Positions 26,211-36,335 of a stretch of DNA of 64,000 nt are shown in pieces; positions within the stretch are counted from its first letter, which is position 1, and each line of letters starts with the position of its first letter. The stretch lies in NCBI GenBank assembly GCA_001612575.1, contig LJRV01000236.1, positions 1-64,000 on the forward strand, given 5' to 3'. This DNA is from Streptobacillus notomytis (lineage in GTDB: Bacteria > Fusobacteriota > Fusobacteriia > Fusobacteriales > Leptotrichiaceae). The notes under the pieces are model-generated. The model worked only from the letters and a program-made list of their open reading frames with translations, had not been told where the DNA came from and searched no databases. The position numbers and the translations under genes are program-made.

Positions 26211-26801
26211 TTATATATTCTTCAAAAAACTTAATCTATGTATATCACATATTCCCTTTTCTCTTATACGCTCATAATGAAGTTTAGTGCCATATCCCTT
26301 ATGTCTATCAAAACCATAACCTGGATATTTAAGATCATATTCTTTCATAATATCATCTCTTGTAACCTTAGCTATAATAGAAGCAGCTGCTATAGAAAGA
26401 GACTTACCATCTCCTTTTACTACAGTTTGCTGATTTCCTAAATATCCTTTAATTTCCCTATTTCCATCAACTAACACTAACTCATCCTCACCTTTACTTA
26501 TATTATTTAAAGCATAATTCATAGCCAAAAAAGTTGCATTCAAGATATTGATTTCATCTATAACTTCTTCATCTACTATACCCACACCTATTTCTACATT
26601 CTTATTTGTAGTTAAGTATTCAAATAACTCTCTTCTTTTCTTGTCTGTTAATTTTTTAGAATCATTTAATTCCTTTAATTTTTCACTATATCTATTAATA
26701 CGTACACAAGCTGCAACAACAGGCCCTGCAAGAGGACCTCTACCAGCCTCATCTACCCCTATAATTTTCTTTTTAAAACTCTTATCAAATTCCCAAAGCA
26801 T
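26211..26801 (-). CDS. rnhB: Ribonuclease HII
   Basis: Removes RNA from RNA-DNA hybrids and single ribonucleotides from DNA. The 196-aa protein has 'IGVDEAGRGPLAGPVVAA' (catalytic Asp-Glu, about 15-32), 'LNDSKKLTDKKR', a later catalytic Asp in 'LVDGNREI', and 'AAASIIAKVTRDDIM' with 'YGFDRHKGYGTKLH'. It has its own promoter (26821-26849), overlapping the region after the argS terminator. Confidence 0.96.
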   Translation of the reverse strand: MLWEFDKSFKKKIIGVDEAGRGPLAGPVVAACVRINRYSEKLKELNDSKKLTDKKRRELFEYLTTNKNVEIGVGIVDEEVIDEINILNATFLAMNYALNNISKGEDELVLVDGNREIKGYLGNQQTVVKGDGKSLSIAAASIIAKVTRDDIMKEYDLKYPGYGFDRHKGYGTKLHYERIREKGICDIHRLSFLKNI

Positions 26802-26820
26802 TTAATCATCTCCTATACAT

Positions 26821-26849
26821 ATTATATCCCAACATAGTATAAAAGTAAA
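26821..26849 (-). promoter_or_regulatory. rnhB: Promoter of rnhB
   Basis: TTTACT (26844-26849), 17-bp spacer and TATAAT (26821-26826), immediately after the argS terminator T run. Confidence 0.7.
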
Positions 26850-26850
26850 T

Positions 26851-26871
26851 AAAAAAAGGCACCTAAGTGCC
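26851..26871 (-). terminator. Terminator after argS
   Basis: Stem GGCAC/GTGCC with four-base loop (26858-26871) and seven T on the minus strand. Confidence 0.85.
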
Positions 26872-26878
26872 AATTTTA

Positions 26879-28597
26879 CTACATTTTATCTACTGTTCTA
26901 ATTCCTAATAAACTTAATGCTTTTTTAATAACTAAAGCGTTTTTCTCACATAATGCAAGTCTTGCTTTAGTTAATTCTAAATTATCTTTATCTATAACTT
27001 GATGTGAATTATAGAAAGAATTAAACTCTTTAGTTACTGAGTAAATATATTCAGCAATTAAATTTGGTCTATTTGATTCATAAGCTTTAATTACTGCTGT
27101 AGGTAGTTTATGAAGCGATACTATTAAATTTCTATCTGAAATTTCACTTCCTTCTACTAAGAACTTAGAACCTTCAAATTCTATACCTAATTCTTTTGCT
27201 TTTCTTAGTATAGACATAATTCTTACATATGAATATTGTAAGTATGGTCCTGTATTACCTTCAAAGCTTAATACCTTATCCCATGTAAATGTAATTCCTG
27301 AAGCTCTATTTTGACTTAAATCAAAGTATTTTATAGCTCCTACTCCTACTGTTTCAGCAATTAACTCTCTTTCTTCCTGAGATAATTCCGGATTTTTTTC
27401 ATCTACTATTTCTTGTACTTTCTCTTTAGCTTTATTTAATATATCTTCAAGTCTAATTACATCTCCACCACGAGTTGAAAATATTGTTCCATCTCCAAAT
27501 CTCATAATACCAAATTTAGTATGATGTTTATCATAGTCATATGGAGAACCTAGCATTTCTGCTATTTTAAATACCTGTTTAAAGTGATCAGATTGTCTTT
27601 CATCAACTACATATATAGCTATATCAACGTTTAATTCATCTTTTCTATAAACTATAGTTGCTAAATCTGATGTTGAATAAAGGAAGGAATTATCTTTCTT
27701 TTGAACTATACAAGGAGGTAATTCATCATTAGGGAAAAATACTACAAGGGCTCCCTGATCTTGTTTAGCTATATTTCTTTCTTTAAGTTTTTCTAAAACT
27801 TCTGGCATCATATCATTATAGAAAGATTCACCATTAAATAGCTCAAATTCAATATCAAGTCTTTTATATACTTTATCATATTCTCTTAATGATGAAGTAA
27901 TAAACTCTTTCCATAGTGCATAATTTACTGGATCTCCTGCTTGAACTTTTCTTAACTCTTCTCTTGCTTGTTCTTCTAAAGTTGGATCTTCTTTAGCTTT
28001 TTGAGAGAATAGAACATATATTCTTTCTAACTCTTCAATAGCATTATTTTCATAAGCTTTTTTATCTAACCAGTTATTATATGCAACTATTAATTTACCA
28101 AATTGAGTTCCCCAATCCCCTATATGATTATCCCCATATACAGTAAATCCTAGTTCTCTATATATTCTTTTTAAAGCATCTCCTATTATTGTACTTCTTA
28201 AATGTCCAGCATGCATTCTTTTTGCAATATTTGGTGAAGAATAATCTATAGCAACTATTTTTTCATTTGGTACTCCATATTCGTAGTTTTCTTTACCTAT
28301 TTTTGCTGTTTCTTTATTTAATAAATCAGTATTAATAAAGAAATTAATAAAACCTGGTCCTGCTACTTCTACTTTTGAAATTACACCTTTACCATCAAAA
28401 TTTTCTACTATAGAATTTGCAATTTCCCTTGGATTTTTACCTAACATTTTAGCTTTCTGCATAGCAAAATTAGTTTGATAATCTCCAAATTCTTTTTTAG
28501 TCGCATTTTGGATATCTAATTCTGTCAATTCAAAATCATAATATTTTCTTATATTCTCATTTAAAATATCTAAAACTTGATTAATAAGTATTTTCAT
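26879..28597 (-). CDS. argS: Arginyl-tRNA synthetase
   Basis: Class I synthetase of 572 aa. It shows the HIGH-type 'SSPNIAKRMHAGHLRSTIIGD' region (about 119-139; core 'MHAGHLRSTIIGD'), 'NHIGDWGTQFGKL', the late 'GGDVIRLEDIL' and a C-terminal DALR anticodon-binding domain ('LQYSYVRIMSILRKA', 'CEKNALVIKKALSLLGI'). It is monocistronic, with consensus promoter and terminator. Confidence 0.97.
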   Translation of the reverse strand: MKILINQVLDILNENIRKYYDFELTELDIQNATKKEFGDYQTNFAMQKAKMLGKNPREIANSIVENFDGKGVISKVEVAGPGFINFFINTDLLNKETAKIGKENYEYGVPNEKIVAIDYSSPNIAKRMHAGHLRSTIIGDALKRIYRELGFTVYGDNHIGDWGTQFGKLIVAYNNWLDKKAYENNAIEELERIYVLFSQKAKEDPTLEEQAREELRKVQAGDPVNYALWKEFITSSLREYDKVYKRLDIEFELFNGESFYNDMMPEVLEKLKERNIAKQDQGALVVFFPNDELPPCIVQKKDNSFLYSTSDLATIVYRKDELNVDIAIYVVDERQSDHFKQVFKIAEMLGSPYDYDKHHTKFGIMRFGDGTIFSTRGGDVIRLEDILNKAKEKVQEIVDEKNPELSQEERELIAETVGVGAIKYFDLSQNRASGITFTWDKVLSFEGNTGPYLQYSYVRIMSILRKAKELGIEFEGSKFLVEGSEISDRNLIVSLHKLPTAVIKAYESNRPNLIAEYIYSVTKEFNSFYNSHQVIDKDNLELTKARLALCEKNALVIKKALSLLGIRTVDKM

Positions 28598-28631
28598 TCG
28601 CTCCTCCTTTATTTCCTTGTTTTTTTGTATT

Positions 28632-28660
28632 ATTATACTCTCATTTACTTATGTTGTCAA
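28632..28660 (-). promoter_or_regulatory. argS: Consensus promoter of argS
   Basis: TTGACA (28655-28660), 17-bp spacer and TATAAT (28632-28637), directly after the polC stop. The perfect match shows what an ordinary strong promoter looks like in this genome. Confidence 0.9.
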
Positions 28661-28662
28661 TG

Positions 28663-31600
28663 TTAAAAAAGAGTTAGTTGATTTGACTCTGGTATAGAAC
28701 TGTCTATACATCCAAAAGTTTTTAAAGTATCAAGTACAGTTTTTGAAATCTTACATCTTTTAGTTAAATCTTCTATAGAAGTAAATTCTTTTATTTTTCT
28801 TTCTTCTTCTATAGTTTTAGCTACAACTTCTCCTAGTTGATCCATAGCTATTAATGGTATTCTAATTTTTCCATCTTCTATGGTAAATTTCATTGCATCT
28901 GATTTATATATATCTATAGGTAAAGTTTCTATTCCTCTATAATACATCTCTATTAATATTTCAAAAAGTATAATTTGCTTCTTATCTAAGACTTTTAAAT
29001 CCCTTGCTTCTAATTCTTTTCTTTTTTGTAAATTTATTTTAATTTCATCTATATTTCCATACATTTCCTTAAATGAAAAATCAGCATATTTTCTATTTAA
29101 AAATGCAGTATAAAACTCAAGTGGATAAAACACTTTAAAGTAAGCTATTCTAACAGCCATCATAACATAGGCAACAGCATGTCCCTTAGGGAACATATAT
29201 TTTATCTTCTCACATGATTCTATATACCATTCATCTATATTACTTGCCTTCATCATTTCCTTATACTGTTCCCATTTTTCTTTATTCTTAGATGGTTGCC
29301 CTTTACGAACAAACTCCATAATATTAAATGCCTCAGATTTATCCATACCCTTATCTATAAGTCTATTCATAATATCATCCCTAACAGTAATAACTTCACT
29401 TAAAGTAGCAACACCATCTCTTACATATTCTTGGGCATTATTTAACCAAACATCTGTACCATGTGAAAGACCAGATATTCTTACAAGCTCTGCAAAAGTT
29501 GTTGGAAGTGTATCTTCTAACATTTTTTTAACAAAGTCTGTTCCAAATTCTGGTATACCACTAGTTCCCATCTTAGAACCTATCTGTTCTTCACTAACTC
29601 CTAATGCATCTGTAGAATTAAATATACTAATTACCTTAGGATCTGTTAATGGTATGTTATATATATCCACATTAGTTAAATCCTGCAACATTCTTAATGT
29701 AGTTGGATCATCATGACCTAGTATATCAAGTTTAACTAATTGTTGGTCCATAACATGGTAATCAAAGTGTGTAGTTATAGAACCAGAACTTTCATCATTA
29801 GCTGGATATTGAACAGGAGTGAAATCATATATAGACTTATAATCTGGGACTACTATCATACCACCAGGATGCTGCCCTGTAGTTTTTCTAGCCCCTGTAC
29901 ATTTAGTTGCAACTCTATATATCTCAGCCTTATTCTTGTTACAGTAATCATTAATTCTTTCTTCTAATCTTTTTTCTTCACTAGATCTAGTAATGGTATC
30001 TAATTTTTTAAGACTTGTACCATATTTATTATATATATCTTTTTCAAATTCCTTTTTTATATTCTCCTCAAAATACTTTTTAGCAGTAGTATATGCATTT
30101 TTCTCAGCAAGACCAGATATTGTTCCTGCTCTAAAGACATAATCATCTCCAAATAGTTCTCTAGTATACTTATGTATTTCACCTTGATATTCTCCAGAAA
30201 AATTAAGATCTATATCTGGAGTTTTATCTCCCTTAAATCCCATGAAAACTTCAAATGGTATAGAATGTCCATCTCTTATTAATTTAGAGTTACATTTAGG
30301 ACAGTTTTTTTCTTCTAAATCGACTCCCGAACCCTCAAAATCTTTCATTTCAAAATATTTACATTTCTCACATCTATAATGAGGATAAAGGGCATTAACC
30401 TCTGTTATTCCCATAAAATATGCTACAAGCGATGAACCTACTGAACCCCTTGATCCAACTAAATATCCATTATCAACTGATTTTTTAACTAATTTTTGTG
30501 CTATTAAATACAGCACAGCAAATCCATTCCCTATTATTGAATCAAGTTCTCTTTTTACCCTTAATTCTACTTCCTCAGGAAGAGGATTACCGTAAAGTTC
30601 ATATGCCTTATTATACGTCATATTTCTAACTTCATCTTCAGCTCCTTCCATTACAGGCTTATAGTCACCATCAGGTATAGGCTTAATTTTTTCAATTTGA
30701 TCATTAATTTTATGTGTATTATATATTACAACATCTCTTATATCTTCTTCATTTAAATAACTAAACTCTTCAAGCATTTCTTCTGTTGTTCTATAATAAT
30801 TACCTGTATCTATCTGATAAGTTCTAAAAGCCCTATCAGAACCTAAAAGTAAGGCCGCTTTAGATTTTTTATCCTTATCATCTAAATAATATACATTTCC
30901 TGTTGCTACAACTAATTTACCCTTATCTTTAGCCATATCAACAAAATCTTTATTCATTTGTTCTATAAATTCATAACCAGAAATTTCTTCAGTTTCTATC
31001 GCATCGTTATATATACATCTTGGATATACTTGTACATAATCATAAAAATCTAATTCCTGCATAATTTCTTCTCTTGAAATACCTCTGATATAAAGGCTTA
31101 CAAGTTTACCTTTATTAAATCTTCCAGAATATATTGGACTTGAAGAAATTAAGAAGTTTTCTCTATCTTTTTCAAGATCTGTTTTAAGTATTCTTGGTTT
31201 TTTATCCCCATAATATTTTAAATGTGATATAGATACTAGTTCATATAATCTTTTTAATCCTGCAAGATTTTTCACTAGTATAGTAATATTTTCTGTATCA
31301 GCAATTTTAGGTTTTTTCTCTAATTTTTCACTAACATCAATTAATCTTTCTACACCCTTTGCAGATACAAGGTATAATAATTTTTTAAATAATTCTGCTG
31401 TTGCATTAGCATCATCTACTGCCCTATGGTGATTATCTAATTTAATATTAAATTTTTTAGTAAGTGCATCTAAACTAAATCTTTTTACATCATCTACTAA
31501 TATTTTAGACCATTCCAATGTATCTATATATGAAAAGTTAGTTTCTAGACCCAATTCTTCACATTTTTTAGAAATAAATCCAACGTCAAATTTTGCATTA

Positions 31601-33057
31601 TGAGCTACCAATGTACTACCTTTAGTAAATTCTAAAAATCTTGGCATTACTTTATCAATAATATCGCTATCTTTAACCATATTATCATTAATACCAGTAA
31701 GCTCTATAATCTTTTTAGGTATTATCATTTCAGGATTTACAAATTCAGAAAATCTATCTAATACCTTACCATTTTTTAACTTAACTGCACCTATTTCTAT
31801 TATTTTATCATTTACAGGAGAAAATCCTGTAGTTTCTATATCAAATACTACGAATTCTTCCTCTTCTATAAATACATCTTTAGCCTTAACTATTAATGGA
31901 GCACTATCATCTACCATATATGCTTCTATACCATATATCACTTTAAATTCTTCATCTTCTTTAACTCCCATAGCAACAAATGGGAAAGAATGTACTACTC
32001 CATAATCTGTAACAGCTACAGCCTTATGTCCAAATTCTCTTGCCCTATTAACTAAAGAACCTTCTTTACCTGATTTAGGTTCTATAGTAGATAACATATC
32101 ACTCATATTAGTATGGGCTGCAAGTTCTATCCTTTTTTCCTCAGATCTATCTTCCCTTTTCTTATTATCATTTTCTATTACTTTTATATCCCTTATTATT
32201 ATAGAATAATCATCAAAATATTTTTCATATTTACCTGATAATTCAACTATATCTCCATTTTTAAATTTAATCTCTTCTTTATCATTAACAAATTTTGTAC
32301 AAGCTACTGAATTTTCATGATCTGTAATATATATTACTATTTTTAATTTACCACTTTTAGTTGATGCTAAATCAAAATAGAATATCTCTCCTCTTAGAGC
32401 TATTTCTTGACCTACCATTAAATCTTCAAGATCACTAAAATTACTCAATTTAATTTTAGTACTTGCATACTTCTTATTATTAACTATACCTGGTTTTTTT
32501 ACTTCTTTAGGCTTATATGAAATAGGAATTTCATATTCTAATACTTCTTCTTTTGGTTTAGTGTCAATTAAATTTATTTCTGTGTTTACATTAAAAAATA
32601 TCTCAAAGTTTAAATTTTGAGAGAAAGTTTCATTTATTATTTTTTCTATTCTTTTTGACAAAGTTTTTTCAGTATTTTTACCTATATTCATTATAGTTTC
32701 TAAATTTAATTTAATATTATTTTGTGTTTGAACGTATGTATAATTTGATAAAATTGATGATAAATATGGGTTAGTATCTTTAATAAGTTTCATTGTAAAA
32801 TTAATGACTTCATCTATATTAAATTCATCTTTATTACATTTATTTATATTAAATTTAATATTAAGAGTATCGGAAACTTTTTCCAATACTCTCTTTATTT
32901 TTAATAAGTCATCAAATACATTTTCTATATTTAAAATATCATAATTTATTATTACTTCATTTGACTTTGATCTAAGCAATGCTATTTCTGTTATTTTAAT
33001 ATTACTAATACCCAAGTTATCTTCATTAACTATAAGTATAGTATATCCTTTTTTCAT
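28663..33057 (-). CDS. polC: DNA polymerase III alpha subunit, PolC type
   Basis: Replicative polymerase of 1464 aa, found in Firmicutes and Fusobacteria. Order: N-terminal region, OB domain (about 200-300), PHP segments, inserted DEDDh proofreading exonuclease ('FVVFDIETTGFSP', 'LVAHNAKFDVGF', 'HHRAVDDANAT'), four-Cys zinc knuckle ('CEKCKYF', 'CPKCNSK'), polymerase core ('GSRGSVGSSLVAYFMGIT', catalytic 'PDIDLNFSGEYQ'), 'TTGQHPGGMIVVP' and 'FPKGHAVAYVMMAVR'. The PHP start reads 'ELAAHTNMS' where HxH is usual. It overlaps purB by one base, ending a long operon. Confidence 0.97.
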   Translation of the reverse strand: MKKGYTILIVNEDNLGISNIKITEIALLRSKSNEVIINYDILNIENVFDDLLKIKRVLEKVSDTLNIKFNINKCNKDEFNIDEVINFTMKLIKDTNPYLSSILSNYTYVQTQNNIKLNLETIMNIGKNTEKTLSKRIEKIINETFSQNLNFEIFFNVNTEINLIDTKPKEEVLEYEIPISYKPKEVKKPGIVNNKKYASTKIKLSNFSDLEDLMVGQEIALRGEIFYFDLASTKSGKLKIVIYITDHENSVACTKFVNDKEEIKFKNGDIVELSGKYEKYFDDYSIIIRDIKVIENDNKKREDRSEEKRIELAAHTNMSDMLSTIEPKSGKEGSLVNRAREFGHKAVAVTDYGVVHSFPFVAMGVKEDEEFKVIYGIEAYMVDDSAPLIVKAKDVFIEEEEFVVFDIETTGFSPVNDKIIEIGAVKLKNGKVLDRFSEFVNPEMIIPKKIIELTGINDNMVKDSDIIDKVMPRFLEFTKGSTLVAHNAKFDVGFISKKCEELGLETNFSYIDTLEWSKILVDDVKRFSLDALTKKFNIKLDNHHRAVDDANATAELFKKLLYLVSAKGVERLIDVSEKLEKKPKIADTENITILVKNLAGLKRLYELVSISHLKYYGDKKPRILKTDLEKDRENFLISSSPIYSGRFNKGKLVSLYIRGISREEIMQELDFYDYVQVYPRCIYNDAIETEEISGYEFIEQMNKDFVDMAKDKGKLVVATGNVYYLDDKDKKSKAALLLGSDRAFRTYQIDTGNYYRTTEEMLEEFSYLNEEDIRDVVIYNTHKINDQIEKIKPIPDGDYKPVMEGAEDEVRNMTYNKAYELYGNPLPEEVELRVKRELDSIIGNGFAVLYLIAQKLVKKSVDNGYLVGSRGSVGSSLVAYFMGITEVNALYPHYRCEKCKYFEMKDFEGSGVDLEEKNCPKCNSKLIRDGHSIPFEVFMGFKGDKTPDIDLNFSGEYQGEIHKYTRELFGDDYVFRAGTISGLAEKNAYTTAKKYFEENIKKEFEKDIYNKYGTSLKKLDTITRSSEEKRLEERINDYCNKNKAEIYRVATKCTGARKTTGQHPGGMIVVPDYKSIYDFTPVQYPANDESSGSITTHFDYHVMDQQLVKLDILGHDDPTTLRMLQDLTNVDIYNIPLTDPKVISIFNSTDALGVSEEQIGSKMGTSGIPEFGTDFVKKMLEDTLPTTFAELVRISGLSHGTDVWLNNAQEYVRDGVATLSEVITVRDDIMNRLIDKGMDKSEAFNIMEFVRKGQPSKNKEKWEQYKEMMKASNIDEWYIESCEKIKYMFPKGHAVAYVMMAVRIAYFKVFYPLEFYTAFLNRKYADFSFKEMYGNIDEIKINLQKRKELEARDLKVLDKKQIILFEILIEMYYRGIETLPIDIYKSDAMKFTIEDGKIRIPLIAMDQLGEVVAKTIEEERKIKEFTSIEDLTKRCKISKTVLDTLKTFGCIDSSIPESNQLTLF

Positions 33058-34487
33058 TATTTATCTATCTCCGTAAATGTTTTTATAATTTCTTCTCTAT
33101 ATTTTTCTAATATAGGACTAATATCATTACTTAAAAATTCTTCAACCTGTTCCTTTGAATATCCAATGAATTTTTCTGCTTCTAATATATTATCTATTTC
33201 ATCTTTAATAATATCTAATCTTCCATCTTTTTTAATTAATTCTATTAAGTTATTATCAAGACCTTCTAATTTAACATTTTTAGCAGCTTCCATAGATAAT
33301 TCCCTTATAATCTCATGGACATCTTGTCTATCCATTCCATTTTCAACAGCCCTCATTATTATATTCTCTGTTGCCATAAATGGTAATTCTTTATCTACAT
33401 TTCTTTTTATTATTTTTTCATAAACAACTGTATTTTCAAAAATATTTAAAAGTAATATTAATATACCATCTATAGCTAAAAAGCTTTGTGGAACAGATAA
33501 TCTTTTATCTGCTGAATCATCTAATGTTCTTTCAAACCATTGTGTAGAAGCAACAAGTTCTCCATTATGAGCATTAGCCATAACAAATTTTGCAAGAGAT
33601 GATACTCTTTCACTTCTCATAGGATTTCTCTTATACGCCATAGCAGATGATCCTATTTGTTTTTTACCAAATGGTTCTTCTATTTCTTTTAAATGTTGTA
33701 ACATTCTAAAATCATTAGTAATCTTATGAGCACTTTGTGCAATATTTGATAGCAATTGCAAGATTTGTGAATCTTGTTTTCTATCATAAGTTTGAGAAGA
33801 TAAAGTTTGTTTAACCTTAAATCCTGCCTTTTTTGTAACTAATTCATCTAATTTTTTTACTTTATCATAGTCATTAAATAATTCTTTAAAACTTGCCTGT
33901 GTACCAGTAGTACCCTTAGCTCCCCTAAATTTTAAATTATCTAATCTAAATTCTAAATCCTCTAAATCATAAAGTAGAGATTGTATCCAAAGAGACGCTC
34001 TTTTACCTACTGTTGTAAGCTGAGCAGCTTGAAAATGTGTAAATCCTAAAGTTGGCAGAGCCTTATACATATCAGCAAATTTAGACATTCTTTCTATAAC
34101 AGAGACAAGTTTTTTTCTAACAAGAAGTAATCCTTCTTTTATTTGTATAATATCTGTATTATCTCCAACATAAGCACTAGTTGCACCTAAATGTATGATT
34201 TTTCTTGCATTAGGAACTAAATCTCCAAAAGTATGAACATGAGCCATTACATCATGTCTTAAATCTTTTTCATACTTTGCAGCTAGATTATAGTCTATGT
34301 TATATATATTTTCTTCCATTTCCTTTATCATGTCATCTGTTATGAAATCTAGCCCTAATTCTTGTTCAGATTTTGCAAGATTTACCCATAATTTTCTCCA
34401 AGTTGAAAACTTAAAATCAGGAGAAAATATATATTGCATTTCTTCACTAGCATATCTTTCACACAAAGGATTAACATATTTATTCAT
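33057..34487 (-). CDS. purB: Adenylosuccinate lyase
   Basis: Cleaves adenylosuccinate to AMP and fumarate (and SAICAR in de novo synthesis). The 476-aa fumarase-superfamily protein has 'RHDVMAHVHTFGD', 'HLGATSAYVGDNTD', 'TLGFTHFQAAQLTTVGKR', and the signature 'IGSSAMAYKRNPMRSE'. It lies between purA and polC with one-base TAATG overlaps on both sides, so translation is coupled. Together with purA and hpt it converts IMP to AMP; no de novo purine genes are in the window. Confidence 0.96.
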   Translation of the reverse strand: MNKYVNPLCERYASEEMQYIFSPDFKFSTWRKLWVNLAKSEQELGLDFITDDMIKEMEENIYNIDYNLAAKYEKDLRHDVMAHVHTFGDLVPNARKIIHLGATSAYVGDNTDIIQIKEGLLLVRKKLVSVIERMSKFADMYKALPTLGFTHFQAAQLTTVGKRASLWIQSLLYDLEDLEFRLDNLKFRGAKGTTGTQASFKELFNDYDKVKKLDELVTKKAGFKVKQTLSSQTYDRKQDSQILQLLSNIAQSAHKITNDFRMLQHLKEIEEPFGKKQIGSSAMAYKRNPMRSERVSSLAKFVMANAHNGELVASTQWFERTLDDSADKRLSVPQSFLAIDGILILLLNIFENTVVYEKIIKRNVDKELPFMATENIIMRAVENGMDRQDVHEIIRELSMEAAKNVKLEGLDNNLIELIKKDGRLDIIKDEIDNILEAEKFIGYSKEQVEEFLSNDISPILEKYREEIIKTFTEIDK

Positions 34488-35779
34488 TAAAATTCTCCTC
34501 TATAAATATTTTGCTCTCTGCTTGGTCCAACAGATATTAAAGTTATAGGAGTTTCTAAATAACTTTCAATAAACTCAACATATCTCTTACAGTTTTCTGG
34601 TAATTCTTCATAGTTTTTAATTTTTGTAATATCTTCTGTCCAACCTGGGAATTCTTTATACACTATTTCTATTTCTTGAGATTTTCTTAAATTTCCAGGA
34701 TATGTTTGATGTATTTTACCATTAATATCATAAGCTATAGCAACTTTAATAACCTCAAGTCCAGATAATACATCTAATTTAGTTAAAACTATATCTGTTA
34801 ATCCATTTATTAATGTAGCATATTTCCCTACTACAAGATCTAACCAACCACATCTTCTTGGTCTACCTGTAGTTGCTCCAAATTCATGTCCTACTGCCCT
34901 TAAATTTTCTCCTATTTCATTATTTAATTCAGTAGGAAAAGGTCCTTCTCCAACACGAGTTGTATACGCTTTCATAACACCTAATACTCTATTTATTTTA
35001 TTTGGAGAAACTCCACTACCCGTGCATGCTCCACCTGCTGTTGGAGATGATGTAGTTACATATGGATATGTTCCATAATCTATATCTAACATCAATGCTT
35101 GAGCTCCTTCAAACAATATTTTTTTACCTTCTATTACTGCCTGGTTAATTTCAAAAACTGAATCTATTATTCTATTTTTCATCTTTTCTGCAAGCACTTT
35201 GTATTTTTCTAATAATTCTTCAAAAGAGAAAGTTTGATAACCATATTTTTCTAAAATATCATTTTTTTCTTTAATATTCCATTCAAGCTTATCCTTAAAT
35301 CTATCAAAATCAACTAAATCTCCCATTCTAATACCATTTCTTGAGATTTTATCATTATAGCATGGTCCTATACCTCTTTGAGTAGTTCCTATTTTATTTT
35401 CTCCTAAAGCTTCTTCTTTTGCTTTATCTATAGAAACATGATAAGGCATTATAATATGTGTTCTTTCATCAACATATAGATTGCTTAAATCTTTACCTCT
35501 AGATTCAAGTTTTGATATTTCATCAAGTAATACATCTATATCAACAACTACTCCTGAACCTATAATACATTTACCCTTATTATTAATTACACCCGATGGA
35601 AGTAAATGTAATACAAATTTTTCTTCTCCAACTATAACTGTATGTCCTGCATTATTTCCACCTTGATATCTAACTACATAATCCGCATCTGGGGATAACA
35701 CATCTATAATTTTACCTTTACCCTCATCTCCCCACTGTGTTCCTACTACAACATATGTATTATATTTTTTCATATTCAT
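34487..35779 (-). CDS. purA: Adenylosuccinate synthetase
   Basis: GTP-dependent conversion of IMP and aspartate to adenylosuccinate. The 430-aa protein has 'VVGTQWGDEGKGKIIDVLS' (P-loop, about 11-29), 'QGGNNAGHTVIVG', 'IGTTQRGIGPCYNDK', 'GPFPTELN' and 'GATTGRPRRCGWLDL'. It is 10 bp downstream of hpt and overlaps purB, forming a purine salvage block hpt-purA-purB. Confidence 0.98.
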   Translation of the reverse strand: MNMKKYNTYVVVGTQWGDEGKGKIIDVLSPDADYVVRYQGGNNAGHTVIVGEEKFVLHLLPSGVINNKGKCIIGSGVVVDIDVLLDEISKLESRGKDLSNLYVDERTHIIMPYHVSIDKAKEEALGENKIGTTQRGIGPCYNDKISRNGIRMGDLVDFDRFKDKLEWNIKEKNDILEKYGYQTFSFEELLEKYKVLAEKMKNRIIDSVFEINQAVIEGKKILFEGAQALMLDIDYGTYPYVTTSSPTAGGACTGSGVSPNKINRVLGVMKAYTTRVGEGPFPTELNNEIGENLRAVGHEFGATTGRPRRCGWLDLVVGKYATLINGLTDIVLTKLDVLSGLEVIKVAIAYDINGKIHQTYPGNLRKSQEIEIVYKEFPGWTEDITKIKNYEELPENCKRYVEFIESYLETPITLISVGPSREQNIYRGEF

Positions 35780-35789
35780 TTCCTCTTTT

Positions 35790-36326
35790 CTATTTAATCT
35801 CTACAACTTGTCCAATAAATGGAAGTGTTCTATGTTTTTGTGCATAATCTATACCATAACCTACAACAAAGAAATCAGGTATTTTAAATCCTATATAATC
35901 TACATCTATTTCTAATTCTCTTCTTTCAGGTTTATCAAGTAAAGTACATATTTTCAATGATTTAGGATTTCTCATTAATAGTATTTTTTTCACTTCACTT
36001 AACGTTCTTCCAGTATCAACTATATCTTCAATTATTAAAATATGTCTATTATTAACATCTTCATCAAGGTCTTTTAATATCTTAACTTCTCTTGAACTTT
36101 CCATAGAATTTCCATAACTAGATACATTCATAAAATCTAAAGTTAAATCCACTTTGTTATAATCTATTTTTCTTGCTATATCAGCTAAAAATACTGCTGA
36201 GCCTCTTAAAAGTCCAACTAAAAGTAAACTTTGTCCTTCAAAATCACTACTAATTTTATTTGCAATCTCATCAACCTTATTTGCAATTTCTTTCTCAGTT
36301 ATTGCAACTTCAATTTTGTACTTCAT
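35790..36326 (-). CDS. hpt: Hypoxanthine phosphoribosyltransferase
   Basis: Salvages hypoxanthine and guanine to IMP and GMP with PRPP. The 178-aa protein contains 'LLVGLLRGSAVFLADIARK', the flexible-loop 'SSYGNSMESSREVKI', the PRPP-binding 'HILIIEDIVDTGRTL' (about 94-108) and 'KIPDFFVVGYGIDYAQKHR'. It lies 9 bp after prfB and feeds IMP to the following purA-purB. Confidence 0.96.
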   Translation of the reverse strand: MKYKIEVAITEKEIANKVDEIANKISSDFEGQSLLLVGLLRGSAVFLADIARKIDYNKVDLTLDFMNVSSYGNSMESSREVKILKDLDEDVNNRHILIIEDIVDTGRTLSEVKKILLMRNPKSLKICTLLDKPERRELEIDVDYIGFKIPDFFVVGYGIDYAQKHRTLPFIGQVVEIK

Positions 36327-36335
36327 CGTATCAAC

